A stretch of DNA of 34,391 nt from RGIG8306 sp964426655 (GTDB lineage Bacteria; Bacillota; Clostridia; Lachnospirales; Lachnospiraceae). The first letter of the stretch is position 1. Every line of letters begins with the position of its first letter. The notes under the pieces are model-generated. The model saw only the letters and a program-made list of their open reading frames with translations. It searched no databases and had not been told where the DNA came from. The position numbers and the translations under genes are program-made. This document shows positions 15,250 to 23,075 of this stretch, one piece after another. Where the stretch lies: contig CAYRQT010000022.1 of assembly GCA_964426655.1 (NCBI GenBank), positions 1 through 34,391 on the forward strand. Reading direction: 5' to 3'.

Positions 15250-16452
15250 ATGTCATTATCGGTATCTGAAAAAGCAAAGGCGGTTAAACCATCCTCCACA
15301 TTAAGCATCACGGCCAAAGCCAATGCATTAAAAGCGCAGGGGCTGGACCTGGTAGGCTTTACGGCCGGAGAGCCTGATTTTGAAACCCCCGCCCACATTA
15401 AAGAAGCGGCCATTCGTGCCATTCAGGAAAATTTCACCAGATATACCACCGTTGCAGGGATTCCGGAACTGCGGGAAGCCATCAGCGTAAAATTTGAGCA
15501 ATTCAACCATCTGCATTACACCGCAGAACAGATCGTGGTCAGCAATGGGGGAAAGCATTCCCTGAAAAATATATTTACTGCCATTCTCAATCCAGGAGAT
15601 GAGGTCATCATTCCGGCGCCCTACTGGCTGAGCTATCCGGAAATTGTGAAACTGGAGGGGGGCGTGCCCGTATTTTTATACAGCACACCGGAAAAGCAGT
15701 ATAAGGTATCTGCCGAACAGATCAAACAGGCCATTACGCCCCGAACCAAGGCGGTGATTCTCAATAGTCCTAACAATCCCACTGGCATGGTGTATTCCAG
15801 GGAAGAACTGGAAGCCATTGCCAAAGTGGTGGTGGAAGCAGACATTTACTGCATTTCGGATGAAATATATGAAAATCTTATTTATGACGGAAAGGCCCAT
15901 GTAAGCATGGCGTCCCTGGACCCTGCAATTTATGCCAGGACCATTACCATGAGCGGTCTAGCCAAGGGATATTCCATGACCGGATGGCGGGTGGGATATA
16001 CAGGCTCCTCCCTGGAGCTGGCCAGGCTGATGGCCGGCGTCCAGAGCCATCAGACCTCCAATATCAACTCCATTGCCCAGAAAGCGGCAGTGGCTGCCTT
16101 TACGGGTCCCCAGGATACGGTGGATGAAATGTGCCGGGCTTTTGCTGCCAGAAGGGACTATATCTGGGAGAGGATCCAGCACATTCCCCATATGCAGGCG
16201 TTGAAGCCGGAAGGAGCCTTTTATCTGTTCGTGAATGTGGGGGAAGTGCTGAACAGAATGTATAAGGGGCAGAAGGTTGGAGATGGTGCTACGCTGGCAA
16301 AAATATTGCTGGAGGATTTCCATGTGGTGGTGGTCCCTTGCGCCGATTTTGGTTTTGCAGATCACATCCGCCTTTCCTACGCCATTTCCATGGAACAGAT
16401 TAAAAAAGGCATGGACAGAATTGCTGCTTTTGCAGAGACGCTGACAGAGTAA
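15250..16452 (+). CDS. Pyridoxal-phosphate aminotransferase, aspartate aminotransferase type
   Basis: A 400-residue class I aminotransferase of the I-gamma (AspB-like) group. Features in order are GFTAGEPDFETPAHI (about 37-51), NSPNNPTG (about 175-182), the cofactor-stacking DEIYENLIYDG block (about 205-215), the PLP lysine Lys239 in SGLAKGYSMTGWRVGY, and the C-terminal Arg in HIRLSYA that binds the substrate carboxylate. The probable reaction is aspartate/2-oxoglutarate transamination. Related enzymes act on other amino acids, so the substrate is inferred. RBS is AAAAGGGG. proC follows with 15 bp between them. Confidence 0.9.
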   Translation: MSLSVSEKAKAVKPSSTLSITAKANALKAQGLDLVGFTAGEPDFETPAHIKEAAIRAIQENFTRYTTVAGIPELREAISVKFEQFNHLHYTAEQIVVSNGGKHSLKNIFTAILNPGDEVIIPAPYWLSYPEIVKLEGGVPVFLYSTPEKQYKVSAEQIKQAITPRTKAVILNSPNNPTGMVYSREELEAIAKVVVEADIYCISDEIYENLIYDGKAHVSMASLDPAIYARTITMSGLAKGYSMTGWRVGYTGSSLELARLMAGVQSHQTSNINSIAQKAAVAAFTGPQDTVDEMCRAFAARRDYIWERIQHIPHMQALKPEGAFYLFVNVGEVLNRMYKGQKVGDGATLAKILLEDFHVVVVPCADFGFADHIRLSYAISMEQIKKGMDRIAAFAETLTE

Positions 16453-16467
16453 AGGAGAGTGAAATCA

Positions 16468-17265
16468 ATGGCAAAATATGGATTCATCGGAATGGGAAAC
16501 ATGGGCTATGCCATGATGCAGAGCCTGTTGAAAACCACGGATAAAGCAGAGATTATTTTTGCAGATCACAACCAGAAACGGGTGCGCCAGGTATATAGCG
16601 ACACAGGGGTGGTTTTTGCGGACAGTAATGCAGAATGTGCCGCTAAGGCCAAATATTTGATTCTGGCAGTAAAACCCCAATTCTTTGATGCGGTGGCAAA
16701 AAATATTGTGGACATTGTTAAGCCCAATCAGGTGGTCGTATCCATTATTGCCGGCCTCACCCTAGATACTCTGCAGAGCAAACTGGGAGTGGGCATCCGC
16801 ATCGTGAGAGCAATGCCCAATACACCTGCCCTCATCGGGGAAGGTATGACAGGGGTAACCTATGAAGAAGGAATGTTTACGCCGGATGAGGAAGAGGATA
16901 TCCAAAACATTTTTCGATCTTTTGGAAAAATGCAGCGGGTGGAGGAACGGCTGATGAGTGCGGTGACCTGCGCTTCCGGCAGTTCACCTGCTTATGTCTA
17001 TATGTTTATTGAAGCCCTGGCTGACAGTGCGGTAAAATATGGCATGCCCAGAGATATGGCATATACCTTTGTGGCGCAGACTGTGCAGGGAGCGGCCCGC
17101 ATGGTGTTGGAAACCGGCGAGCATCCTGGAAAATTGAAAGATATGGTCTGCTCCCCTGCAGGCACCACCATAGCAGGAGTGGCAGCTCTGGAAGAGGCAG
17201 GCTTTAGGAATGCGGTGATTAAGGCCACAGATGCCTGCTATGCCCGCACAGAAGCATTGAAATAG
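16468..17265 (+). CDS. proC: Pyrroline-5-carboxylate reductase
   Basis: A 265-residue NAD(P)H-dependent enzyme for the last step of proline synthesis. It has the Rossmann start GFIGMGNMG (about 5-13), VRAMPNTPALIGEGMT (about 113-128) with the substrate loop, TCASGSSPAYVYMFIEAL (about 168-185), and the family signature SPAGTTIAGVAALEEAGFR (about 230-248). The ATG at 16468 is preferred over the in-frame GTG at 16459 because AAAGGAGAG sits at the right distance upstream and the protein should start at MAKYGFIG. It lies 9 bp before the Nudix gene. Confidence 0.96.
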   Translation: MAKYGFIGMGNMGYAMMQSLLKTTDKAEIIFADHNQKRVRQVYSDTGVVFADSNAECAAKAKYLILAVKPQFFDAVAKNIVDIVKPNQVVVSIIAGLTLDTLQSKLGVGIRIVRAMPNTPALIGEGMTGVTYEEGMFTPDEEEDIQNIFRSFGKMQRVEERLMSAVTCASGSSPAYVYMFIEALADSAVKYGMPRDMAYTFVAQTVQGAARMVLETGEHPGKLKDMVCSPAGTTIAGVAALEEAGFRNAVIKATDACYARTEALK

Positions 17266-17274
17266 GAGGATGAA

Positions 17275-17808
17275 ATGGAAGAAATCAAGCGAGTCGGTCG
17301 GGAGCTGGCCTATACCGGTACAATTCTAAAGGTTTATCGGGATGAAATAGCCCTTCCGGATGGAAAACACGTATACTGGGACTACATCCATCATAAAGGG
17401 GCTGCAGCAGTGGTAGCTGTTCGGCCCGACGGCAAGCTGTTAATGGTAAAGCAGTTTCGGAATGCATTGGACCGTTACACTCTTGAAATTCCGGCCGGAG
17501 CACGGGACGCTGCAGATGAACCCACCCTGACCTGTGCAAAACGGGAACTGGAGGAAGAGACAGGGTATAAAAGCGATCACCTGGAACTTCTTATTACATT
17601 AAGAACCACAGTGGCTTTTTGTAACGAATTGATTGATGTGTATGTGGCCAGAGACCTGGTGCCATCGCATCAGCATCTGGATCCGGATGAATACTTGGAT
17701 GTGGAGGCCTGGGACTTGCAGGCGCTGGTAGACAAAATCTACCGGGGAGAAATCCAGGATGCCAAAACGGTGAGTGCCATATTGGCCTATAAAAATAAAT
17801 TCCAATAA
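17275..17808 (+). CDS. Nudix hydrolase, ADP-ribose pyrophosphatase type
   Basis: A 177-residue Nudix enzyme. The Nudix box starts at about residue 75 (GARDAADEP...CAKRELEEETGY) and contains the required REL-EEETG metal ligands. The flanking VVAVRPDGKLLMVKQFRNAL and VAFCNELIDVYVA segments are typical of the NudF/ADP-ribose pyrophosphatase group, which cleaves ADP-sugars to AMP and sugar phosphate. RBS is TAGGAGG. It ends the proC transcript before a terminator. Confidence 0.93.
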   Translation: MEEIKRVGRELAYTGTILKVYRDEIALPDGKHVYWDYIHHKGAAAVVAVRPDGKLLMVKQFRNALDRYTLEIPAGARDAADEPTLTCAKRELEEETGYKSDHLELLITLRTTVAFCNELIDVYVARDLVPSHQHLDPDEYLDVEAWDLQALVDKIYRGEIQDAKTVSAILAYKNKFQ

Positions 17809-17824
17809 AATAAAGAGGGAAAAA

Positions 17825-17864
17825 GGGCATTTCGGGAAGATATTTTCCGTGGTGTCTTTTTTTT
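17825..17864 (+). terminator. Rho-independent terminator after the Nudix gene
   Basis: GGCATTTCGGGAA pairs imperfectly (bulge and G-U pairs) with TTCCGTGGTGTC, followed by eight T. Confidence 0.7.
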
Positions 17865-17917
17865 ATGAGCAGATAAGATATATAAAAGTTTTCTATGGAC
17901 AAAATGCTGTAAAGTGA

Positions 17918-17946
17918 TTGACAATAAAGGGGCTTAATGGTATATT
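17918..17946 (+). promoter_or_regulatory. Sigma-A promoter of the nucleoside/ribose operon
   Basis: TTGACA (17918-17923), 17 bp, TATATT (17941-17946). A perfect palindrome begins 8 bp downstream. Confidence 0.82.
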
Positions 17947-17953
17947 TGCACTA

Positions 17954-17971
17954 TGATAAAACGTTTTATCA
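17954..17971. promoter_or_regulatory. Perfect 18-bp palindromic operator, LacI-family type
   Basis: TGATAAAACGTTTTATCA is identical on both strands. The central CG with flanking A/T tracts is the usual architecture of LacI-family operators. It covers the expected transcription start, and a LacI-type regulator gene closes the cluster (21854-22858), so it is the most likely ligand of this site. That pairing is inferred. Confidence 0.78.
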
Positions 17972-17987
17972 AGAAAGGAGGCGGACC

Positions 17988-18404
17988 ATGAAACTGATTC
18001 CCATGGCATTGACCGTGCCTATTTACATGACACTTCGGGAGGCTGTACAGTTTACCAGGTACCCCCCGGAAGCTGTCCGGCAGGCCATTGAGCACTCTCT
18101 TTATCATGTTGTCTTGTTTGATGGAGAAAAGCCCATTGGAATGGCCCGGGTTCTGGGGGATGGGTGTATTGCCTTCTTTATTAAAGACGTGATCGTTCTG
18201 CCGGAATATCGCCATCAGGGATTAGGGAGCAGGCTCATCACCCATTTGCAGGACTATATCAGAATGAAGGGGTGTGAGAATGCGGTGGTGGGATTAATGT
18301 CAACCCCTGGACTAGAACCCTTCTATGAAAAGCACGGCTTTATCTGCAGGCCGGCGCAGGGGCTGGGAAGCGGCATGCACTGGGTAATCGATTGTGGAGA
18401 ATAA
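17988..18404 (+). CDS. GNAT family N-acetyltransferase
   Basis: A 138-residue GNAT protein. The acetyl-CoA-binding segment VIVLPEYRHQGLGSRLI (about 67-83, with the Q/RxxGxG/A motif) is clear, as is the final PFYEKHGF motif (about 106-114). The ATG at 17988 has AAGGAGG ten bases upstream. Earlier in-frame starts would fall within the palindromic operator. It is the first gene after the operator and 31 bp before ribokinase, so it belongs to the nucleoside operon by position. Its acceptor substrate is unknown. Confidence 0.87.
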   Translation: MKLIPMALTVPIYMTLREAVQFTRYPPEAVRQAIEHSLYHVVLFDGEKPIGMARVLGDGCIAFFIKDVIVLPEYRHQGLGSRLITHLQDYIRMKGCENAVVGLMSTPGLEPFYEKHGFICRPAQGLGSGMHWVIDCGE

Positions 18405-18435
18405 AGCAGAATATTGTGGAGATGAGGAAGGAAGT

Positions 18436-19368
18436 ATGAATAAGAAAATCATTGTGTTTGGTAGCCTGAACATGGATTTAAGCATTGAAACACCCCATAT
18501 TCCCGCACAGGGAGAAACGGTGGAGGGGCAGGGTTTTTTTACGGCTGCCGGAGGAAAGGGGGGGAATCAGGCCGGCGCCTGCGCCCTTCTGGGTGGAGAA
18601 ACCTATCTGATGGGAAAAGTGGGCAAAGATTATTTTGGAAGAGAAATTCTGGATAATCTGAAGAAAACGGGGCTTCACTGTGAGACAGTCACACAGTCTT
18701 CCCGCCCCACGGGTACGGCCCTGATTTTGAGAACTGCCGGTGATAATCGGATTATTTGCGATTACGGTGCAAATCATGATATGTCTTTTTCGGAAATGGA
18801 AGAACTGATGAAAAAGCTGGGTGAGCCAGGAGATCTGTTCCTGACCCAGTTTGAATGTGAGAAAGAGGTGGTGCTGGAGAGTATTCTTATGGCGAAAAGT
18901 CAGGGAATGATTACCATATTCAACCCGGCACCCGCAAAGTCCATTCCGGAGGAAATATATCGGAAGCTGGATTATATTGTGGTCAATGAAACGGAATGTG
19001 CTTTTCTGACGGGGATTTTACCCCAGGAAAATAAAGGACAATACTATGCCCTGCAGTTTTTTGAAAAAAAAGGGGTGGCAGTGCCTGTCATCACTTTGGG
19101 GGCAGAGGGGTCCGTATATCTGTACCATGGAGAGGTGTATCGCTGCCCGGGACATGTGGTGAAAGTGGCAGATACCACCGGAGCAGGAGATGCCTATATT
19201 GGCGCGTTGGCCAGCTGTATTTCCCGGGGACTGCATATTCATGATGCAGTGGCTTTTGCCACAGGGGCATCTGCCCTTGCCGTACAGAAAGTGGGGGCAC
19301 TGCAGTCCATTCCCACGTTGGAAGAAACAGAAAAATACATTGAGAAAAAGAAAGGAGATGTAAAATGA
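18436..19368 (+). CDS. rbsK: Ribokinase (PfkB family)
   Basis: A 310-residue PfkB-family sugar kinase. Signature 1, AAGGKGGNQAGACALLGG, is at about residues 37-54. Signature 2, DTTGAGDAYIGAL, is at about 247-259 and contains the catalytic Asp. The N-terminal VFGSLNMDLSIETPHIPAQGETV is typical of ribokinases, which make ribose-5-phosphate. The ATG at 18436 has GGAAGGAAG before it. It overlaps the nucleoside hydrolase gene by 4 bp (ATGA), which fits a salvage route in which ribose released from nucleosides is phosphorylated. Confidence 0.92.
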   Translation: MNKKIIVFGSLNMDLSIETPHIPAQGETVEGQGFFTAAGGKGGNQAGACALLGGETYLMGKVGKDYFGREILDNLKKTGLHCETVTQSSRPTGTALILRTAGDNRIICDYGANHDMSFSEMEELMKKLGEPGDLFLTQFECEKEVVLESILMAKSQGMITIFNPAPAKSIPEEIYRKLDYIVVNETECAFLTGILPQENKGQYYALQFFEKKGVAVPVITLGAEGSVYLYHGEVYRCPGHVVKVADTTGAGDAYIGALASCISRGLHIHDAVAFATGASALAVQKVGALQSIPTLEETEKYIEKKKGDVK

Positions 19369-20285
19369 ACAAACGACCCATTATTCTGGACACAGATCCA
19401 GGCATTGACGACGCAGTGGCCATTGCCATTGCCTTGTTCAGTGAAGAACTGGATGTCCGGCTCATCACCACAGTGGCCGGTAATGTGGGACTGGATGCTG
19501 TAACGGACAATGCCCTTCGGCTCCTAGCCTACTTTGAAAAGGAGGTGCCGGTGGCCAGAGGTGCTGGCAGACCCCTGCTAAGGCCTTTTGAAGATGCCAG
19601 CAATGTACACGGAAAAACGGGACTGGAAGGTTTTGTTTTTGACAGGATGAATGGGCAGCTGCTGTTAAAAGAGCATGCAGTCAATGCTATGTACCGGGTG
19701 CTGCGGGAGTGCGAAGAACCCGTAACTCTGGTAGGCATCGGCCCGCTGACCAATTTTGCCCTGCTCTTTAGCATGTACCCGGACTGCGGGCAGTATATTC
19801 GGGAAATTGTGCTGATGGGAGGGGCAGTGGGAAGAGGAAACAAAGGGGTTTTGTCGGAGTTCAACATAGCCACTGATCCGGAAGCAGCCAGGATTGTTTT
19901 CTCCACTGGACTGCCCATTGTGATGGCACCAATGGATCTGGGTCCACAGACGGTGATTCTGCCGGAAGACAGCAAACGACTGGAGCATTTAAATCGCACA
20001 GGAGAAATGCTGTATGCACTGTTCACAAAACACAGAAGCAAAGGCATGAAAACGGGGTTGAAAATGTATGACAGTTGTGCCATTGCCTATCTGCTTAAAC
20101 CGGACCTATTTGTGACCCGGGATGTGGCAGTGGAGATTGAACTGGCCGGCACCTATACGGCCGGCGCTACTCTGGTGGATTTAATGGGATATCTGCACCG
20201 GGAGCCCAATGTAAAGGTTTGCCTGGAAGTGGAGCGTTCTGCATTCAATCAATGGTTTTTTGACAGCTTACAAAAATGTATTTAG
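19365..20285 (+). CDS. Inosine-uridine preferring nucleoside hydrolase
   Basis: A 306-residue nucleoside N-ribohydrolase of the IunH/RihA-C family, cleaving nucleosides to base and ribose. The calcium-binding Asp cluster DTDPGIDDA is at 9-17. The NVHGKTGLEG segment (about 84-93), VGIGPLTNFA (about 124-133), and EFNIATDPEAA with a further metal ligand (about 165-175) match the family. RBS is GAAAGGAG. Whether purine or pyrimidine ribosides are preferred cannot be read from sequence. It is coupled to ribokinase upstream and to a permease 20 bp downstream. Confidence 0.94.
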   Translation: MNKRPIILDTDPGIDDAVAIAIALFSEELDVRLITTVAGNVGLDAVTDNALRLLAYFEKEVPVARGAGRPLLRPFEDASNVHGKTGLEGFVFDRMNGQLLLKEHAVNAMYRVLRECEEPVTLVGIGPLTNFALLFSMYPDCGQYIREIVLMGGAVGRGNKGVLSEFNIATDPEAARIVFSTGLPIVMAPMDLGPQTVILPEDSKRLEHLNRTGEMLYALFTKHRSKGMKTGLKMYDSCAIAYLLKPDLFVTRDVAVEIELAGTYTAGATLVDLMGYLHREPNVKVCLEVERSAFNQWFFDSLQKCI

Positions 20286-20305
20286 GGGATTAGAGGAGGT
20301 TTACC

Positions 20306-21730
20306 ATGAATGTTTGGGTAATGGCAATTGTGGCATTGACAGCGGTGGCGATCATTGTCTTCATGCTGATTAAGAAAATGGACATTAAAATCAGTCTGTT
20401 TCTGATGGGATTGCTGCTGATGTATGTGGCACTGTTCGGAGGCAATGAACTGGTTGTTAGCAATTTAAGCAGTACAGGCGTAAAGTGGCTGGATCCTATT
20501 GCGGCAGTGGTCACGGAGTTTAAAAATGGACTGACATCTTATGGATTTATTATCCTGATGTTGGGAGGGTATACGTTCTACATGAGTCATATAGGGGCAA
20601 ATGAGGTAACGGTGAGTGTGCTCACGAAACCCATGTCAAAAATCAAGTCCCCTTATATTCTGGTGCCCATCGCTTTCCTGGTGGGAAATCTTTTGTCCCT
20701 GGTTATTCCCAGTGCATCTACCCTGTCCATTATTTTAATGGCCACACTGATGCCGGTTCTGTTAAAAACCGGGATGACCACCCTCACAGCGGCTGGGGTT
20801 ATCGCCACAACCGCCACTGTTATGCCTACGCCCATGGGGAGTGATAACGTGGCCATAGCAGAGGAACTGGCAAAGTATCCTGAATATGCAGGCATGACCG
20901 TTTCAGAATATGTGTTCCGCTATCATGCCCTAGTTTCTATTCCTACGCTGCTGTTCATGGCTGTGGTACATTATTTCTGGCAGAAATACAGAGACAAGAA
21001 AGATGCCCAGAATGGCATTACCAGCAATGCAAAGGTAGACTATGGTACGGCAAAAGAAATTACGGGAGGCCCTTTGTACAAGACGGTGTATGCACTCCTG
21101 CCTGTTCTGCCCATGCTGCTTTTGATTGTGGTCTTCATTTTACAAAGAGCAGCGGGTCTGAATTTTACGCTGAGTGTGGAAGTGGCCACCATCATTTCCT
21201 TTATCATTGCCATTATCTGTGAGGTGGTTCGTCACAAAAGCGGAAAAACAGCCTTACAGAGTACCGAAAAGTTTTTTGTGGGCATGGGAAATGGGATGCC
21301 TGTTGTGGCCCTGACAGTTGCTGCAGTTGTTTTTGTAGATGGATTAAAGAGCATTGGCCTGATCAGCACGCTTCAGTCTGGTATGGAAGGGTTGCAGGGA
21401 AATGGAATGGGCTTTGTACTACCCCTAATCCTGGTGTTGTTGACAGCATTGATCGTCCTTTTAAGTGGAAGCGGTACCTCTCTGTTCTTTGCCATGGTGC
21501 CTCTGATGGTGCCTCTGGCAACGGCGGCAGGGATCAGCGCCTTTGCCATAACCGTTCCCATGGGGCTGGCGGGTAATTTATTGAGAGCCGTATCTCCGGT
21601 AGCGGCGGTGGTGGCCATCGTTTCCGGTACGACCAAAGAAAACCCTTTAGCCATTGTGAAAAGAACATCCGTCCCCATGATTGCAGGTACGGTGTTCATG
21701 TTTATCCTGTCTATGATTATATTCCTGTAA
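20306..21730 (+). CDS. DcuC-family permease, possible nucleoside transporter
   Basis: A 474-residue polytopic membrane protein with about 12 hydrophobic segments. FYMSHIGANEVTVSVLTKPM (about 90-110), the LLSLVIPSASTLSIILMATLMPVLL segment and the C-terminal KENPLAIVKRTSVPM align well by memory with E. coli DcuC. DcuC itself moves C4-dicarboxylates. Here the gene sits in an operon with nucleoside hydrolase and ribokinase, so transport of nucleosides is the better working idea; this is inference from context. RBS is TAGAGGAGG. A terminator follows 6 bp after the stop. Confidence 0.85.
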   Translation: MNVWVMAIVALTAVAIIVFMLIKKMDIKISLFLMGLLLMYVALFGGNELVVSNLSSTGVKWLDPIAAVVTEFKNGLTSYGFIILMLGGYTFYMSHIGANEVTVSVLTKPMSKIKSPYILVPIAFLVGNLLSLVIPSASTLSIILMATLMPVLLKTGMTTLTAAGVIATTATVMPTPMGSDNVAIAEELAKYPEYAGMTVSEYVFRYHALVSIPTLLFMAVVHYFWQKYRDKKDAQNGITSNAKVDYGTAKEITGGPLYKTVYALLPVLPMLLLIVVFILQRAAGLNFTLSVEVATIISFIIAIICEVVRHKSGKTALQSTEKFFVGMGNGMPVVALTVAAVVFVDGLKSIGLISTLQSGMEGLQGNGMGFVLPLILVLLTALIVLLSGSGTSLFFAMVPLMVPLATAAGISAFAITVPMGLAGNLLRAVSPVAAVVAIVSGTTKENPLAIVKRTSVPMIAGTVFMFILSMIIFL

Positions 21731-21736
21731 ACAAGG

Positions 21737-21768
21737 GGGCCTTTTGTGGAAGCGCAGAAGGCCCTTTT
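21737..21768 (+). terminator. Rho-independent terminator after the permease gene
   Basis: GGGCCTT (21737-21743) pairs perfectly with AAGGCCC (21758-21764), followed by TTTT. Confidence 0.82.
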
Positions 21769-21853
21769 ATAAAAACATCCGGAAATTGTCCTTTCCATTT
21801 GCAGAAAGGTGGGGTAAAATAGAAGAAAACAAGGAAAAACAGGTGAAAGTGCA

Positions 21854-22858
21854 GTGACAATTAAAGATATTGCCAGGGAGGCCGGCGTTTCCGTCAGTGC
21901 AGTCTCACTGGTGCTAAATGATAAACCATGCCGCATTTCTGCTGAAAAAAAAGCCCTTATCAAAAGCATAGCTGAAAAAAACCAATATCGTCCCAATCCC
22001 ATTGCCAGAAGTCTGGTTATGCAGCATACCAGCACCCTTGGATTGATTATCCCGGATATTGGCAACCTCTTCTTTTCAGAACTGGCTAAATGCCTGGAAA
22101 AGGACTGCCGGGAAAGAGGGTATCTTTTATTTATTGCCAATTCGGATGATTCCCTGAAAAATGATCTGGATCTGATCCGAATGTTTGCCAGACAGCGGGT
22201 AGATGGGCTGTTTCTCTGTGTCAGTAATGAAGCCTTCAGAAACAGGGACGCCGTTATTGAAGCTTTGCAGGAACTTCCCTGCCCTTATGTTATGGTAGAT
22301 CGTGCCTTTCGGGACTTTCATTGTGATAAAGTATTTTATGATAATGAAACAGGGGCTTATCAGGCTGTTTCCCTTCTGTTGAGAATGGGACATCGTGAAA
22401 TCGGCTGTATCACACCCCCCTATGTGTATGGAAATATGAAGGCGCGCTTTAAAGGGTATCAAAAAGCCATGGCAGAATACGGCGTTGCCATAGCACCGGA
22501 GTGGCTGGCGGAAGGGGACTATCGATTCGAAAGCGGCTATGCAGCAGGAAAAAAACTTGCAGGGATCACCACAGCGGCCTTTGCGGCCAATGATATGATG
22601 AGTCTTGGTTTTTTAAAATATTTATTTGAAGCCGGCATCCGGGTGCCGGAGGACTATTCCCTGGTCAGCTATGACCACGTGGCCTCCACCTATCTGTTTC
22701 ACCTGGAATTGGCTTCTGTAGAGCAAAACATTCCTCAGATGGGACGTGCTGCGGTGAATGTATTGTTTAGCCGTATGGGGAAAAGCAAGAGCCTGTCCAC
22801 GGAATCCGTTATTCTTGAGCCCCGTTTCATACAGGGCAATAGCATTAAAGCCATATAG
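21854..22858 (+). CDS. LacI family transcriptional regulator
   Basis: A 334-residue LacI/RbsR-type repressor. The N-terminal helix-turn-helix and hinge (TIKDIAREAGVSVSAVSLVLN, residues 2-22) are followed by a periplasmic-binding-protein-like sugar-binding domain, with GLIIPDIGNLFFSEL at about 57-71 and FAANDMMSLGFLKYL at about 240-254. The start is GTG at 21854 with AGGTGA upstream. It sits after the permease terminator, so it is probably transcribed separately. It is the obvious candidate to bind the palindrome at 17954-17971. The effector may be ribose or a nucleoside (inferred). Confidence 0.93.
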   Translation: MTIKDIAREAGVSVSAVSLVLNDKPCRISAEKKALIKSIAEKNQYRPNPIARSLVMQHTSTLGLIIPDIGNLFFSELAKCLEKDCRERGYLLFIANSDDSLKNDLDLIRMFARQRVDGLFLCVSNEAFRNRDAVIEALQELPCPYVMVDRAFRDFHCDKVFYDNETGAYQAVSLLLRMGHREIGCITPPYVYGNMKARFKGYQKAMAEYGVAIAPEWLAEGDYRFESGYAAGKKLAGITTAAFAANDMMSLGFLKYLFEAGIRVPEDYSLVSYDHVASTYLFHLELASVEQNIPQMGRAAVNVLFSRMGKSKSLSTESVILEPRFIQGNSIKAI

Positions 22859-22882
22859 GCCCCGAAAGGGGCTTATTATTTT
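22858..22882 (+). terminator. Rho-independent terminator after the LacI gene
   Basis: GCCCC-GAAA-GGGGC (22859-22872), then TTATTATTTT. The stem starts at the stop codon. Confidence 0.8.
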
Positions 22883-23075
22883 GCGCATTTTAAAAAAACA
22901 TCAGTGAGAATGCCGCGAAATAATTGTTATAAAAATGTTTGCGTCAAATTGTGCATATATTATGCAAAAATTGAAATGGACTGAAAATAAAAGATTTGTT
23001 ATAACTGTCCTGTAGATAAAATTTTCTTTTGGTTGTATATTTTGGAAATGTAAAAATTAATAGAAAGGGGAGAGT
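22883..23075 (+). promoter_or_regulatory. AT-rich leader of the pilus operon
   Basis: About 190 bases, much richer in A and T than the surroundings. No consensus promoter is convincing; the best is TTGTTA (22996-23001), 15 bp, TAAAAT (23017-23022), whose spacing is short. An inverted repeat GCATA-TAT-TATGC (22953-22965) lies upstream and could be a regulator site. A good ribosome binding site (AAAGGGGAG) precedes the first pilus gene. No c-di-GMP riboswitch core is visible. Confidence 0.4.

Noticed and set aside
17937..17987. Upstream extension of the GNAT gene
   Set aside because: It would place coding sequence over the -10 hexamer and the palindromic operator; the ATG at 17988 has the proper ribosome binding site.
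21373..22140. Minus-strand open frame of about 255 codons
   Set aside because: It runs across the permease end, a terminator and the LacI helix-turn-helix, all well-supported plus-strand features.
22953..22965. GCATA-TAT-TATGC inverted repeat as a firm operator
   Set aside because: Arms of only five bases in an AT-rich leader can arise by chance. It is kept only as a note in the leader entry.
22883..23075. c-di-GMP riboswitch upstream of the pilus operon
   Set aside because: Expected given the nearby GGDEF/EAL genes, but no GEMM-type conserved core or paired domain is visible in this AT-rich leader.
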